In this document: positions 8,593-17,303 of the stretch, piece after piece
Layout of the letters: each line of letters starts with the position of its first letter
Numbering within the stretch: the stretch's first letter is position 1
DNA from: Streptomyces aquilus
Lineage (GTDB): Bacteria; Actinomycetota; Actinomycetes; Streptomycetales; Streptomycetaceae
NCBI RefSeq assembly: GCF_003955715.1
Contig: NZ_CP034463.1
Location: forward strand, 10,106,001 to 10,170,000
Length of the DNA stretch: 64,000 nucleotides
Reading direction: 5' to 3'
Program-made: the position numbers and the translations under genes
Notes under the pieces: model-generated
The model's database searches: none
What the model saw: only the letters and a program-made list of their open reading frames with translations
Told to the model about the DNA's origin: nothing

Positions 8593-9117
8593 TCAGGTGG
8601 TGGCGTCCTCTTCGGCGGCGAGGGGGGCGAAGGCCTCCTGCATGATCTCGTTTGCCGCGCCGGGCCGTTCGGCGGTGATGTCGAGCAGGTCGGACAGCAG
8701 CCCGATGACGAAGGTGTGGTTGAGAGCCTCGGCGGGCTGGACGGGACCGAACTGGTCGCGCCAGGCGAGGGTGTCCAGGCCCAGGACGGCCGCGGTGAGC
8801 ACGCCGGAGACCATCGGGGCCTGGGCGGGGTCGGCCATCTCGATGGCGCTCAGTTTCTCGATGACGCCGGGGACGAGGTCGCTGAGCGGGTCGATGCCGC
8901 CGGGCTGGTCTGCGTCACGGGTGAGGTAGGAGGCGAGGACGCCGACGAGGAAGACGCTGGCGCGCGCGACCTCCTCGCTGCCGTAGGTGTTGGCGACGTC
9001 CTGGACCAGCCGGCGGGTCTGCTCGGGCTCGGCGTCGGTGGTCTGCGGGGTCAGGGTGCGGCTGGATTCCCAGGCGGCGCGCACTGCGGCGCCCACGACA
9101 ACGGCGTCACGGGTCAT
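8593..9117 (-). CDS. Hypothetical helical protein
   Basis: 174 residues from the ATG at 9117 (another ATG in frame at 9153; neither has a good ribosome site). No family recognised. Largely alpha-helical, acidic, without signal peptide or obvious membrane anchor; the segment EVARASVFLVGVLASYL is hydrophobic but short. Its 3' end is duplicated at 7084-7219. It could be a small cytoplasmic regulatory or scaffold protein; nothing in the sequence decides this. Confidence 0.6.
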   Translation of the reverse strand: MTRDAVVVGAAVRAAWESSRTLTPQTTDAEPEQTRRLVQDVANTYGSEEVARASVFLVGVLASYLTRDADQPGGIDPLSDLVPGVIEKLSAIEMADPAQAPMVSGVLTAAVLGLDTLAWRDQFGPVQPAEALNHTFVIGLLSDLLDITAERPGAANEIMQEAFAPLAAEEDATT

Positions 9118-9491
9118 GGACAGACCGTAGCGATCTGTGCGGGGCACGGTCATGCATTCGGGTAAATCGGCCGGTATTTCGGACGGTGTTCACCCGGCCC
9201 CGTTCGGGCGGTGGACTGCTATACCAGGAAGTGTGCCCGTTACGGATGGGTATGGGAATTTCAGAGAAAATCTGTTCGCGATAGATGACGCACCGGAACC
9301 GTTTAGTGGCATACGTCCGGTTTGAAATTCGGCATATGCTGCCCAGATAGGCATAAATAGCCCGCGCGCCCTGTAGTTGGCAGCGCACTTTCCGTGAGGT
9401 TAGGGTCACGGGAGCGTGGGCTCCGAGGGGATAGCAGCCCCGTAGACGAAGCCCACGCAATCCATGAAAAACGAGATCCCAGGAGGACTCC
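9118..9491. promoter_or_regulatory. Intergenic region with low-GC patches upstream of 9492
   Basis: About 370 bases without a credible gene. The stretch 9160-9360 is much less GC-rich than the surroundings (e.g. GGGAATTTCAGAGAAAATCT and GGCATAAATAGCCC) and probably holds promoters for the divergent genes on either side. I could not fix a -35/-10 pair with confidence. A small inverted repeat (GCTCCGAGGGGATAGCAGCC region, 9418-9445) lies just before the ribosome site. Confidence 0.35.
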
Positions 9492-9764
9492 ATGAGTTCG
9501 TCCCCGAACCCCGCAGGACCCAAACCCCCACGTCGGAGGCTGTGTCGTGTTTTCGACACTAACAGGCGTGACGGAATTAGCCAACGTCACGAACGGATGG
9601 TTCACATCCCCTTCATCGCAGTCCCTGCACTTCCTGTAATCGTCATCGCTTCGCCAGCCGGGGTGGGGACGGACTCGCTTCTGGCCTCCGCCGGAGCCGC
9701 CGTCGCTGCCGGAATCGGGCGCCTGGTGTGGAATTTCATCGTCCACCAGCCGCGGATGGCCTGA
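9492..9764 (+). CDS. Small membrane-associated protein of unknown function
   Basis: 90 residues with a near-ideal AGGAGG six bases before the ATG, so it is probably well translated. The first 35 residues are basic and proline-rich, then one long hydrophobic stretch (IPFIAVPALPVIVIASPAG) and a second (LLASAGAAVAAGIGRLVW) could be two membrane spans. No homologous family recognised. A strong terminator follows, so it is likely its own transcript. Confidence 0.6.
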   Translation: MSSSPNPAGPKPPRRRLCRVFDTNRRDGISQRHERMVHIPFIAVPALPVIVIASPAGVGTDSLLASAGAAVAAGIGRLVWNFIVHQPRMA

Positions 9765-9770
9765 TCTAGC

Positions 9771-9802
9771 CGCCGGGGGAACGCGCCAGCGTTCCCCCGG
9801 CG
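9771..9802 (+). terminator. Strong hairpin terminator after 9764
   Basis: A 14-bp perfect stem (CGCCGGGGGAACGC at 9771-9784 pairs with 9789-9802) around the loop GCCA. It starts seven bases after the stop codon. There is no U-tract, as is common for Streptomyces terminators. Confidence 0.8.
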
Positions 9803-9921
9803 CACTACCGGCGAATGGTTCCCGACGAAACGGTTGAACGTAACCGCCGCCGTGACGGAATTCCCGTCACATCGCGAGATGACCTCGGGCACGCGCCCGT
9901 TCAGGAAGAGGACCGCACCTC

Positions 9922-11181
9922 ATGCTTTCCATCGGCGTTACCGAGCCGCGGTGCCGGCACTGCGGCACCCCGATGCCACCGCCCACCGCCAAGCGCGGCA
10001 GGCCAGCCGACTACTGCGGCCGCCCCTGCCGGCAGGCCGCCTACCGTGAGCGCCAGCGCCAGCGCGGAACCACCGAGCCCGCGGAGACCACCCCCAACAC
10101 CCTGCCGGACCCGACCCCCGAGCAACTCCAGCTCACCGAGCTCGCCCACGACACACAGGAAGAAATGCGCCACCTGGTGCGACTGCTGTCGAACAGCCAG
10201 CACGCATCGGCCGCCGAAATCCTGGAGTACTCGGTCCGGGTCCAGCGCCGCATGGAGGCCGTCACCGCGGGCGTCGTGCTCATGGCCCGGCGCCGGCGCA
10301 TCCCGTGGGAGGCCCTCGGACAGATCCTGAGCATCAGCCCGGAAACCGCCCGGCACAACTACCACGAGCAGCACGTCCAGCGCCGCCTGGACCAGTACGC
10401 CCCCGGACACGCGACCACCCCGCCGCCGGACCCCGAACCGGCGGCCCCGGACGACGACGGCGAGCCCGCCCCCGTGCAGCCGCCGGCCCGCCCGGCCCTG
10501 CGGGCCGCCAACCAGCTCGCCCCCATCCTGTCCAAGCTCCAAGTCGCCAGCGGCATCCCGCTGCGCCAGCTCGGACTGCGCACCCAGGTCTCCGCCAGCT
10601 ACCTCTCCCGCGTGCTGAGCGGCGAGAAGTTCCCCACCTGGGACCTCACCGCGAAGCTCGCCCGCGTCCTGGGCGCCGACTCCGACGTCGTACGCAGGGT
10701 GTGGCTGGCCGAACGCGACCGCAACGGCACCCGCACCCGCCAGCCACGCCCTCAACCCCCTTCTCCCGGGCCCGAGTTGGGGTCCTCCCTCCCGGCCGCC
10801 CTGCGCACCCTGCACCAGCGCGCCGCCAGCCCCACCCCCTACAGCCTCGCCGCCGCCACCGGACACCTCGTCACCGCCGACGACATCCGAAAGATCCTCC
10901 ACGGCGAGATGCACGGAACCTGGGACCAGGTCGAAGCCCTCATCCGCGCCCTGGACGGCGAACCGAGCTTCTTCCGGCCGCACTGGAAGGAAGCCCAGCA
11001 AGCCACACCGACTCCGCCGTCCCGGCCCGCAGAAACCACCGCCCACCGTCTCGACAAGCTCCTGAGCACCTTCGGCGGCACCTTCCACGACACCCGCACC
11101 CTGGAAACCTCACGCACCATCGCCGCCCGGCGCCGCGCCCTGCGCCAACGGCTCACCCACGCAGCCCGCCTCAGCACCTGA
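9922..11181 (+). CDS. Zinc-finger plus helix-turn-helix DNA-binding protein
   Basis: 419 residues. Residues 11-36 (CRHCGTP...DYCGRPCRQ) form a four-cysteine zinc-finger-like motif followed by a basic helix. Residues about 75-150 are helical and end in a possible HTH (PWEALGQILSISPETARHN). Residues about 213-260 hold an Xre/Cro-type HTH (GIPLRQLGLRTQVSASYLSRVLSGEKFPTW; seen in parts). A second Xre-like segment (about 300-345) has the same DIRKILHGEMHGTWDQV ending. Proline-rich linkers separate the parts. Probably a multi-domain transcription factor; target unknown. ATG at 9922 with AGGAAGAGGA upstream. Confidence 0.7.
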   Translation: MLSIGVTEPRCRHCGTPMPPPTAKRGRPADYCGRPCRQAAYRERQRQRGTTEPAETTPNTLPDPTPEQLQLTELAHDTQEEMRHLVRLLSNSQHASAAEILEYSVRVQRRMEAVTAGVVLMARRRRIPWEALGQILSISPETARHNYHEQHVQRRLDQYAPGHATTPPPDPEPAAPDDDGEPAPVQPPARPALRAANQLAPILSKLQVASGIPLRQLGLRTQVSASYLSRVLSGEKFPTWDLTAKLARVLGADSDVVRRVWLAERDRNGTRTRQPRPQPPSPGPELGSSLPAALRTLHQRAASPTPYSLAAATGHLVTADDIRKILHGEMHGTWDQVEALIRALDGEPSFFRPHWKEAQQATPTPPSRPAETTAHRLDKLLSTFGGTFHDTRTLETSRTIAARRRALRQRLTHAARLST

Positions 11182-11407
11182 CACCCCCGGCATGCAACAT
11201 CCCCCCAGTGCTCCTTGGCCCCAATGGATGGCAGGGCGAACCAGGAGGCGCGGCTGCCCACTGGGCTCAGCGGCGGACAGAGACAGTCACGTTGCCGATC
11301 GTGCCGCCGGCGAAGACGGTGGTCCGGCGCCCTTGCGGGTGATACGGACTGGGGCGGCACGGCGCCGCATCCCACCAGGGCCACGGGTCGGGACGGAAGG
11401 TGGGGGA

Positions 11408-12298
11408 GTGGATGTCGACCAGATCGTTGCGGAGCTCTACGGGCTGCCGCCGAAGGAGTTCGTCGCGGCCCGTGACGTTCGCGTTGCCGAGGCCCGCCAG
11501 GCGAAAGACCCGGCTGCGGCACGCACGCTCGCCGCGCTGCGGCGCCCGACGACCGCGGCCTGGGCGTCGAACCTGTTCGTCCGCCAACGTCCGAAGGAAG
11601 TCGACCGGCTCCTCGCTCTCGGGCAAACGCTCCGAGAGGCTCACCGCATGCTGGATGCCGGCCAGTTCCGCGAGGCGAGCCGGCAGCAACATCAGATGAT
11701 CGCCGCGCTGGCCCGGGAGACTGCCGGGCTGGCGAAAGCGGCTGGGCTGGCGCTGACCGAGCCGGTCCGGCACGAAGTCGAGCAGATCCTGCACAGCGTC
11801 CTGGCCGACCCCGCCATCGCAGACGAGTGGGCCGCCGGCCGGCTCACCAAGGCTCCCGAGGCCACGGTCGGCTTCACCGCTGTCGCCCCCGATACCGTGC
11901 CCGCTCACCCGGCAACCGCCTCCTCGGCGGAGAAACGCCCCGCCCGTCAGGACACCGCGCGTCAGGCGCAGTTGGATGCCGCCCGCACGGCCTCACAGGA
12001 CGCGGTGTCCGAAGCCGGCCGCCGAGAGGAAGCGCTGGCCGAAGCGCAGCAGGCCCAGCAGGCTGCTGACGCCCGCCTCGAACAAGTGCAGGCGCGGGTG
12101 GCGGAGTTGGAGGAGCAGCTGCAGAAGGCTCGCAAGGACCAGCGCGAGGCCAGCGCCGCCGCAGGTCTGGCCCGGGACGCGGTCGGGGAGGCTCGCCGTG
12201 CCGCCACGAACGCCCGCCGCACCGCGGCCCGCGCATCTGCCAAACTGGCCAAGCTCGGCCAAACCGCGGACGCGAAACAGCGGCCAGAACCGAGCTGA
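11408..12298 (+). CDS. Hypothetical coiled-coil protein
   Basis: 296 residues from the GTG at 11408 (GGAAGG upstream). The first half is helical with a conserved-looking N-terminus (VDQIVAELYGLPPKEFVAAR), resembling a Streptomyces family of unknown function. Residues about 180-285 are an almost continuous Ala/Glu/Gln/Arg coiled coil (LEQVQARVAELEEQLQKARK). No signal peptide, membrane span or catalytic motif. It may be structural or nucleic-acid-associated; function unknown. Confidence 0.7.
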   Translation: MDVDQIVAELYGLPPKEFVAARDVRVAEARQAKDPAAARTLAALRRPTTAAWASNLFVRQRPKEVDRLLALGQTLREAHRMLDAGQFREASRQQHQMIAALARETAGLAKAAGLALTEPVRHEVEQILHSVLADPAIADEWAAGRLTKAPEATVGFTAVAPDTVPAHPATASSAEKRPARQDTARQAQLDAARTASQDAVSEAGRREEALAEAQQAQQAADARLEQVQARVAELEEQLQKARKDQREASAAAGLARDAVGEARRAATNARRTAARASAKLAKLGQTADAKQRPEPS

Positions 12299-12395
12299 CA
12301 GCAACACGACGGCTCGCGGTCTACCGTCCGGGGCGAAGGAGGTCGCGGCGGTTGGTGACGAGCGCGCGCCGCCGTGTCCGGGTGGCCTGCTTCGC

Positions 12396-12959
12396 TTATC
12401 GACGAAGTGGGCTTCTGCGCCTATCCATACGGTTGAACCTCACTGCGGATACCGCCTGCATGACAACCGCAAGTCCCACCACTCCCACGGCGGTCCAGCG
12501 GCAGATGGCATGGCCCATGGATGCATGGTCCGGCGGGGCCAGCAGTCCTAGGATGCCGAGACCGAGCAGGGACACTCCAATCTCGTAGGCGCGGGCCGAC
12601 GTCGCGTACCAGTGGCGCCAGACCTGCATGTCGGACGACTGCTGATAGACACGCTGTGGTGTTTCCCCTTCCTCCAGCTCGCCCTCCCATTCCTGGGTAT
12701 CTGCCCGGCTGTAGAGGTATCGCCGGGCTCGTAGTGCGAGCTGGATTCCTGCGAGCAAGAAGACGGCAGCCGTCGTCAGTGCCAACATCGCCGGCCCCGG
12801 CCACCGGAACTGAGGCCCGTCCGCACCTGCCACGCCGATCGTCGCGATCGCAGCACCAGCAAGCAGCGGCGCGGCAACGAACTGCGTCGCCTCTGCGGCC
12901 GCCCGCATGCCATGCGGGCCAAGGCTCGCCCATCTCGGCACAAGATCGTCATCTGCCAT
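12396..12959 (-). CDS. Small integral membrane protein
   Basis: 187 residues from the ATG at 12959 (AGAGGGGG upstream). Four hydrophobic segments are visible: two near residues 27-75 (FVAAPLLAGAAIATIGVAGA and MLALTTAAVFLLAGIQLAL) and two in the C-terminal third (YEIGVSLLGLGILGLLAPP and WTAVGVVGLAVVMQAVSAV), with an acidic cytoplasmic or external loop between the pairs. No family recognised; transport or signalling cannot be inferred. Confidence 0.7.
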   Translation of the reverse strand: MADDDLVPRWASLGPHGMRAAAEATQFVAAPLLAGAAIATIGVAGADGPQFRWPGPAMLALTTAAVFLLAGIQLALRARRYLYSRADTQEWEGELEEGETPQRVYQQSSDMQVWRHWYATSARAYEIGVSLLGLGILGLLAPPDHASMGHAICRWTAVGVVGLAVVMQAVSAVRFNRMDRRRSPLRR

Positions 12960-13234
12960 GCGGTCCCCCTCTGGATGCTCCCGGTTCCTGTCCAATTACC
13001 CACGCGGCAGATGAGCGCACCGTATGCGGCAGACGGCGAACGCTGAGTCCTCGGACTGCTCCCGACAGCGCAGTGGAACGCGCTCCGCACTGCTGTTGCT
13101 GAGACGGTCGGTGGCAGGCCAGGCAGGACAATGGCCACTCCGACCCGTGATCAAGACCGAGAGAGCGGTGTCGGGGCGGATCAGGGCTCCGGCGGGAGAA
13201 AGCGAAGCTCACCACAGCGAGGGCCCTGGCCCCG

Positions 13235-13450
13235 GTGGCCATCCTTGTCGCCTCGCCAGTGCTGCTGATAGCCGGAGCGCCGATCTGTCGCCGATACCTC
13301 CGCTACATCTACCAGGACGCAGCCCCACTGATCCTGGACGAAAAGCAGGGTCGAATCAGCGTCCACTGGTTCGTGGTCACGAGCCCTCTCCTCGAATGGA
13401 TCGGCTGGCCCACAGAGTCACTCGCTCGACTCATCTCACGCCGAGGTTAA
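13235..13450 (+). CDS. Doubtful short membrane protein
   Basis: 71 residues from a GTG without a clear ribosome site. The first 16 residues (AILVASPVLLIAGAPI) are hydrophobic, followed by a Tyr/Arg-rich segment, and the amino-acid mix looks coding. It lies just before a run of gene fragments and could itself be a remnant. Confidence 0.35.
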   Translation: MAILVASPVLLIAGAPICRRYLRYIYQDAAPLILDEKQGRISVHWFVVTSPLLEWIGWPTESLARLISRRG

Positions 13451-13523
13451 ACGACAAGCTAACTGTGGGCGCTGCGATCCTCCAAGGCTGCGCCGATCTG
13501 GTGTTCCAGGACTTTAAACACAC

Positions 13524-13745
13524 TTCGACTGCGAAGCCGCGGTCGGGCGCACCTTCAAGGCCGTCTGCGACTCCGGCAAGCCCGTCGGTGTCAACGCCTT
13601 CGACCCGGCTGTCGTATCGGCCTACATCCAGGAGGGTGCCTCGTTCGTCCTCGTCGGCGCCGACGTCGCCATGCTCGCCCGAGGCTCCGAAACCCTGGCC
13701 GAGCAGTTCATCGACCCGTCCTTCTCGGGCCGTGCCGAGAAATGA
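13524..13745 (+). pseudogene. C-terminal fragment of an HpcH/HpaI-type aldolase
   Basis: In the frame ending with TGA at 13743-13745, the translation reads FKAVCDSGKPVGVNAFDP and later FVLVGADVAMLARGSETLAEQF. This closely matches the last ~70 residues of class II HpcH/HpaI aldolases, which cleave 2-keto-4-hydroxy diacids. No start codon or barrel N-terminus is present, and an in-frame TAA lies at about 13515-13517. The fragment overlaps the start of the next remnant (ATG at 13742). Confidence 0.65.
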
Positions 13746-13930
13746 CGGAGCACCCCTTGTCTCTCCCCCCGCACCTCGACCGTCTCCAGGGCCAAGGCCG
13801 TCCCGTGGCCCGCCCCGCCGGCCGCCGCGCGAGGTCGAGGTCGTCGAAGTCAAGCCGCTGACCCCTCGTATGGTGGCGGTGGTGTTCGCTGGCGAGTCCC
13901 TCGCCGGCTTCGCCGAGCCTGCCCCCACGG
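13742..13930 (+). pseudogene. N-terminal fragment of a siderophore-interacting protein, frameshifted
   Basis: From the ATG at 13742 one frame gives MTEHPLSLPPHLDRLQG. After a frame change near 13820 the sequence continues REVEVVEVKPLTPRMVAVVF and ESLAGFAEPAP, the FAD-binding N-terminus of siderophore-interacting (ViuB-like) reductases. The rest of the protein is missing and the frame runs into unrelated sequence (FGFLLAVLLERDTTVNRIV) of unknown origin. The intact protein would release iron from ferric siderophores. Confidence 0.55.
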
Positions 13931-14329
13931 CGCTCTTCGGGTTCCTGCTGGCCGTGCTGCTGGAACGCGACACCACCGTCAACCGGATCGTCCGGATCTT
14001 CTCCCTCATCCCGGTGCCGGTTCCGGGATGGCTGGCGGGCCGCGGCGGGCGTCCGGAGGGCTACTGCCACCGGCAGATGATCGACTCCCCGTGCGCTGAC
14101 ACAGAGATTTTGAGTGCCTGTTTGCGATCATCCGTGGACTGCCCGGTGCCGGGGACCGGTGGGGCTCCAGTCGTTGTTCGTGCTCGGCCTGCACCCTGGC
14201 CAACCACCGTGATCTGCTGCTGATGGCCGGGCGTCGGCCGCGGCTCGCCGAGCTGTGCGCGTTGGTCGAACGCGCCCAGGTCCGCGCGCTGAGGAAGGAG
14301 ACGGACGGACCATTGATGTTCGCCAACGC

Positions 14330-14560
14330 GCTCGGGATGCGGGCATCGGCCAGTTGGAGGCGCTGAGTGAGTGGACGCAGCGCCTGGCCGGTCTGTTGCG
14401 GCTGGGCATGGGCCTGGAACAGGCGATGATCACCAGCCGTCAGGGGGCTCCGGACGAGCTCTCCGCGCAGATAATCAACCTGTCCGACCGACTGCGCCTG
14501 GGCTGGCGCCCGGATGCAGCGCTGCGTGCCTTCCGCCCGTCCCGTAAAAGAGGTCATCGC
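14330..14560 (+). pseudogene. Fragment of a TadB/TadC-like pilus-assembly membrane protein
   Basis: The frame with GIGQLEALSEWTQRLAGLLR, GMGLEQAMITSR and LSDRLRLGWRPDAALRAF resembles the cytoplasmic domain of type II secretion F-domain (TadB-like) proteins. Both membrane parts are missing and the reading ends in unrelated sequence. Just before it, another frame (14223-14366: RPRLAELCALVERAQVR) also looks like a coding scrap that I cannot assign. Confidence 0.5.
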
Positions 14561-14685
14561 CGTGTATGAGGGTCCGTCAGTCCGCGATCTTGCCTCCGAT
14601 CACCACGCTGTTCTGTCGTGGTCGGCCTGCTGACATCCCCGTTGCGGCTGCGTGTCCCTTGGCTGGAGTGAAGGAGGAAGGGGCA

Positions 14686-14737
14686 GGCGAGCGCACCCCG
14701 GTCCCCGGCCGCGGCCGGGGACCGGGGTGCGCTCGCC
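14686..14737. terminator. 52-bp perfect palindrome
   Basis: GGCGAGCGCACCCCGGTCCC and the following GGCC (14686-14710) are exactly complementary to 14713-14737, with two bases at the centre. The stem is 25 bp. It lies between the fragment zone and the YcxB-like gene, so it probably insulates that gene from upstream reading. No T-run. Confidence 0.6.
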
Positions 14738-14786
14738 CTGATGCGCATGCCAGGGCTCCTAGGGAACGGATGTACGATCCCGCCTC

Positions 14787-15308
14787 ATGGTGATGGACAT
14801 GGGGCGGGGCGCTGTACAGGACGCCGTTGAGCTGGCCTACGAGCCGACTTCGGCGGACTTCAGGTCGGCCGTGCGGGCACGTTTCCGGGTCGGCCGGCTG
14901 GGCCGGCGCAGGCTGTTGGCGGCGGCCATGATCGTCGTCGGTATCGCCCTGAGTATCCCGAGCGGGATGTCCGGCCAGGCCCCGCTGGGCGTGCTGTACT
15001 GGTGCGCGGTCCTGGTCGTCGTGTCGCCCCGGCTGCAGGCCCGCAGGTTCACGGTGGTCGCGGAGCTGGACGGTGCGTGCCGGACGGCGGTGACGGACGA
15101 CGGGGTGACGATCCGTACCGCGCACACCTCGCTGAGCCTGGAGTGGGCGGCCAGGCCCCTGTACCGGGAGACGCGGGAGGTGTTCGTCCTGTTCGGTGAC
15201 GACGAGGACGCGAGCGGCATGGTCGTGCTGCCGAAGCACGGCCTGCGGGACGCTGCCGACGTCGCCCGGTTGCGGGAGATCCTCGACCGCAACCTCACCC
15301 GCGTCTGA
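14787..15308 (+). CDS. YcxB-like membrane protein
   Basis: 173 residues. An N-terminal domain (about 1-40, ELAYEPTSADFRSAVRARFR) precedes two membrane segments (about 43-62 and 66-82), followed by a C-terminal domain with REVFVLFGD and GMVVLPKHGL. This layout matches YcxB-family proteins, which have a short bitopic region and a cytoplasmic beta-rich domain of unknown role. The C-terminal reading (HGLRDAADVARLREIL) is typical. The ATG at 14787 has no clear ribosome site; translation could be leaderless. Confidence 0.7.
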   Translation: MVMDMGRGAVQDAVELAYEPTSADFRSAVRARFRVGRLGRRRLLAAAMIVVGIALSIPSGMSGQAPLGVLYWCAVLVVVSPRLQARRFTVVAELDGACRTAVTDDGVTIRTAHTSLSLEWAARPLYRETREVFVLFGDDEDASGMVVLPKHGLRDAADVARLREILDRNLTRV

Positions 15309-15413
15309 GCACGTCGGTGTTGGCATCAGCTCCCGGCACTGGCACAGTCCGCGCAGAGACCCCTTGCCAATGGGACAGCCTGAGCCGCACAGCGTCGCGT
15401 AACGCGCCTGCAG

Positions 15414-15834
15414 CTAGGCCGCGAGGCGGAGCAGGGCGCGCAGCGCCTCCGCCACGGGCGGGGCGAAGGCGTTGAGGAGGTGCGGGTTGAGCTGGGTCGA
15501 AAAGGACAGCATCAGCTCGCCCTGGTCCTGGCCGTCCTCGCACAGGGCATGGTCCTCGATGAACAGAACGGTGTCCGGGCCCCAGGCCTTCCGTGGGGTT
15601 GTAGACGACCTTGCGATTCCCGGGCCGGGCCTGCTGCTGCTCCAACGCCGCGCGGACCACCGTCGCGCACGGACCATCAAAGAGGTCGGCGAGCCGGGCA
15701 ACGCTCTGCGGCCCCACCGCAACGCGGAGTTCCGCCGACTCGACCGCGAGCGCCAGGTGAAGTGTCCCTTCCTCCCGCCCTCCCGTCCTCTCGTACGAGC
15801 GGGTGTCCCATGGCCGTGACGGTGTGCCAGCCAC
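15414..15834 (-). pseudogene. Frameshifted hypothetical gene
   Basis: Two adjacent frames read as one protein: LHLALAVESAELRVAVGPQS...NRKVVYNPTEG in the first, then DTVLFIEDHALCEDGQDQGE and LNAFAPPVAEALRALL in the second. The shift lies near 15575-15595 by a C/G-rich run. Either one base was lost or gained in the genome, or the assembly has an error. Function unknown. It overlaps the 3' end of the zinc-ribbon gene upstream. Confidence 0.5.
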
Positions 15835-16075
15835 CGACGGGTGCGATCTTGTGGCGTCCGTCGGTGTCCGGGGCGGTGTTCGCGTAGTCGAGCGTGGCGG
15901 CCTTCACCTCTGCCTCGGCGTTCTCCTCGGGCGGCTGGCACTTTGGGCAGAACAGGCCGGCCAGGACGCCCTTGTCGAACTCTGTGTTCCAGCGGTCGGC
16001 GTCATCGGCGGCCTTCCACCAGGCGCGGGTGCAGCGGGAGCAGTGCCGCAGAGGCCGGATCTTGTTGCGTGCCAT
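15677..16075 (-). CDS. Small zinc-ribbon protein
   Basis: 132 residues from the ATG at 16075 (AAGGAT upstream). Two CxxC pairs (HCSRCTRAWW near residue 14 and LFCPKCQ near residue 42) form a likely zinc ribbon. A conserved-looking middle (KAATLDYANTAPDTDGRHK) follows. The last ~55 residues are Gly/Arg-rich and overlap a different coding frame, so the natural stop may have been lost by frameshift. Probably nucleic-acid binding or structural; function unknown. Confidence 0.5.
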   Translation of the reverse strand: MARNKIRPLRHCSRCTRAWWKAADDADRWNTEFDKGVLAGLFCPKCQPPEENAEAEVKAATLDYANTAPDTDGRHKIAPVGGWHTVTAMGHPLVREDGRAGGRDTSPGARGRVGGTPRCGGAAERCPARRPL

Positions 16076-16795
16076 GGCGACCATCCTTGCGGCCCGGCGA
16101 GGGACCCGGGCCCGTTGCGGGGAACTGAGGAGTGGTCTTCGGGGGCCGCTCGTTGACGCCACCAGCACGCTCCGGTCGCCTTCCGGTAGCCGGTAAGTAC
16201 CTGATGCTGTCGGGGGTCTTGCTTGCTTCTCAAGGCCGGGCCCGGGCGGTCCTCCATGTGTGATCTTGACGATTGGGGCGGGCATGGCCCGGTCTTCGGC
16301 GGGTACAGGACGGAGGCCGGCCGGGGAGGCGGCGGGACACCTGGGGAGGTCGACCGCTTCCTCCTCGTCCAATTCAGATCCGGCGTGTCACAGCAGGAGC
16401 CGGATTCGGTCCGAAGCCGTCAAACGCCGATGGCGGGTGTGGCCGCGGGCTAGCCTGTGGCCAACTGGCTGCCGCGACCGGGCAGTCGGTAGGCACCTCC
16501 GTTGCCCCGGTCCCCGGCCTCGGGTGCCGTATCGAGGCCGATGGTCGGTCCCGGGCCGTGGCGGGGAGCAAGGTCCTCCTGATGTCTTTGAGAACGATCG
16601 GTTCAGCCTGCGGGGTCGGCGGCGACGCGCCAGGACCGGGGCCGGGAATGTGCTGAGGCGATGCTCACGCTCGCCGCGATCACGCTCATGAACCGGCGGC
16701 TCACCCGGCCAGCCATCGGGCCCGACGCGGCGCGGCCCCGCCCGTAATCCGCACTTCAGATCGCCTGAAGTCAGTGCGCGTCGCAGCGCGCGCGG
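16076..16795. other. 720-bp stretch without a convincing gene
   Basis: No reading frame has both a ribosome site and protein-like content. One scrap, 16661-16746 on the plus strand (AMLTLAAITLMNRRLTRP), resembles the last residues of some IS5-type transposases. This suggests another decayed insertion, but the match is short. Confidence 0.3.
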
Positions 16796-16859
16796 TCACG
16801 TGGGAGCGGACCTTTGCCGCTCCGCAGGGTTCACCTGCGGGCTTGTGGAAAAGCCCTGG

Positions 16860-17159
16860 TCAGGGTCGGCCGTCGTGAGAGGTGAAGACGTCCAGCAGTT
16901 CCCGCACGGGCACGTGTGCCTCTGCTGGATGGCGGAGGTTGCCGTCCAGGCACAGAATGTAGCGCGTGCGCCGTCCGTCGCGCTCGCGGCGCAGGTAGGC
17001 GGCCTGTTCGAGGTCGGTGAGGATGCTCTGGGCAGTGCGTTCGGTGATGTCACAGACCACGGCGATGTCACGGAGCCGGGCGGCGGGGTCGCGTGCGATG
17101 GCGAACAGCACCCGGGCGTGGTTGGTGAGGAAGTGCCACTGCCCGGCCTGGTCGGTCAT
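16860..17159 (-). CDS. Winged-helix transcriptional regulator
   Basis: 99 residues from the ATG at 17159 (AAGGGACGG upstream). WHFLTNHARVLFAIARDPAA followed by RLRDIAVVCDITERTAQSIL and LEQAAYLRRERDGRRTRYIL is a compact winged helix: recognition helix about residues 40-55, wing about 65-75. It resembles small MarR/ArsR-like regulators common beside stress-response ATPases in Streptomyces. No metal-binding cysteines. It diverges from the anti-sigma-type ATPase gene and may control the shared intergenic region. Confidence 0.75.
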   Translation of the reverse strand: MTDQAGQWHFLTNHARVLFAIARDPAARLRDIAVVCDITERTAQSILTDLEQAAYLRRERDGRRTRYILCLDGNLRHPAEAHVPVRELLDVFTSHDGRP

Positions 17160-17303
17160 GATCCGGACCGTCCCTTCAGCTCCGCCCAGGCGGATCAATA
17201 CCCGAAAGAGATTTCTAGAAACGAGTCTCGCCTATACGGGTACGGTGGTGCTCCGGGGTAGGCGGGGTGGGCAACAGCGGTGCTTCGGAGGTGAGGTGGT
17301 TCC
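17160..17303. promoter_or_regulatory. Divergent promoter region with a 10-bp palindrome
   Basis: The palindrome TTTCTAGAAA (17212-17221) sits in an AT-rich patch, a few bases before CTATACGGG, which could be part of a rightward -10. It is a candidate operator for the neighbouring winged-helix regulator. Not proven. Confidence 0.4.
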
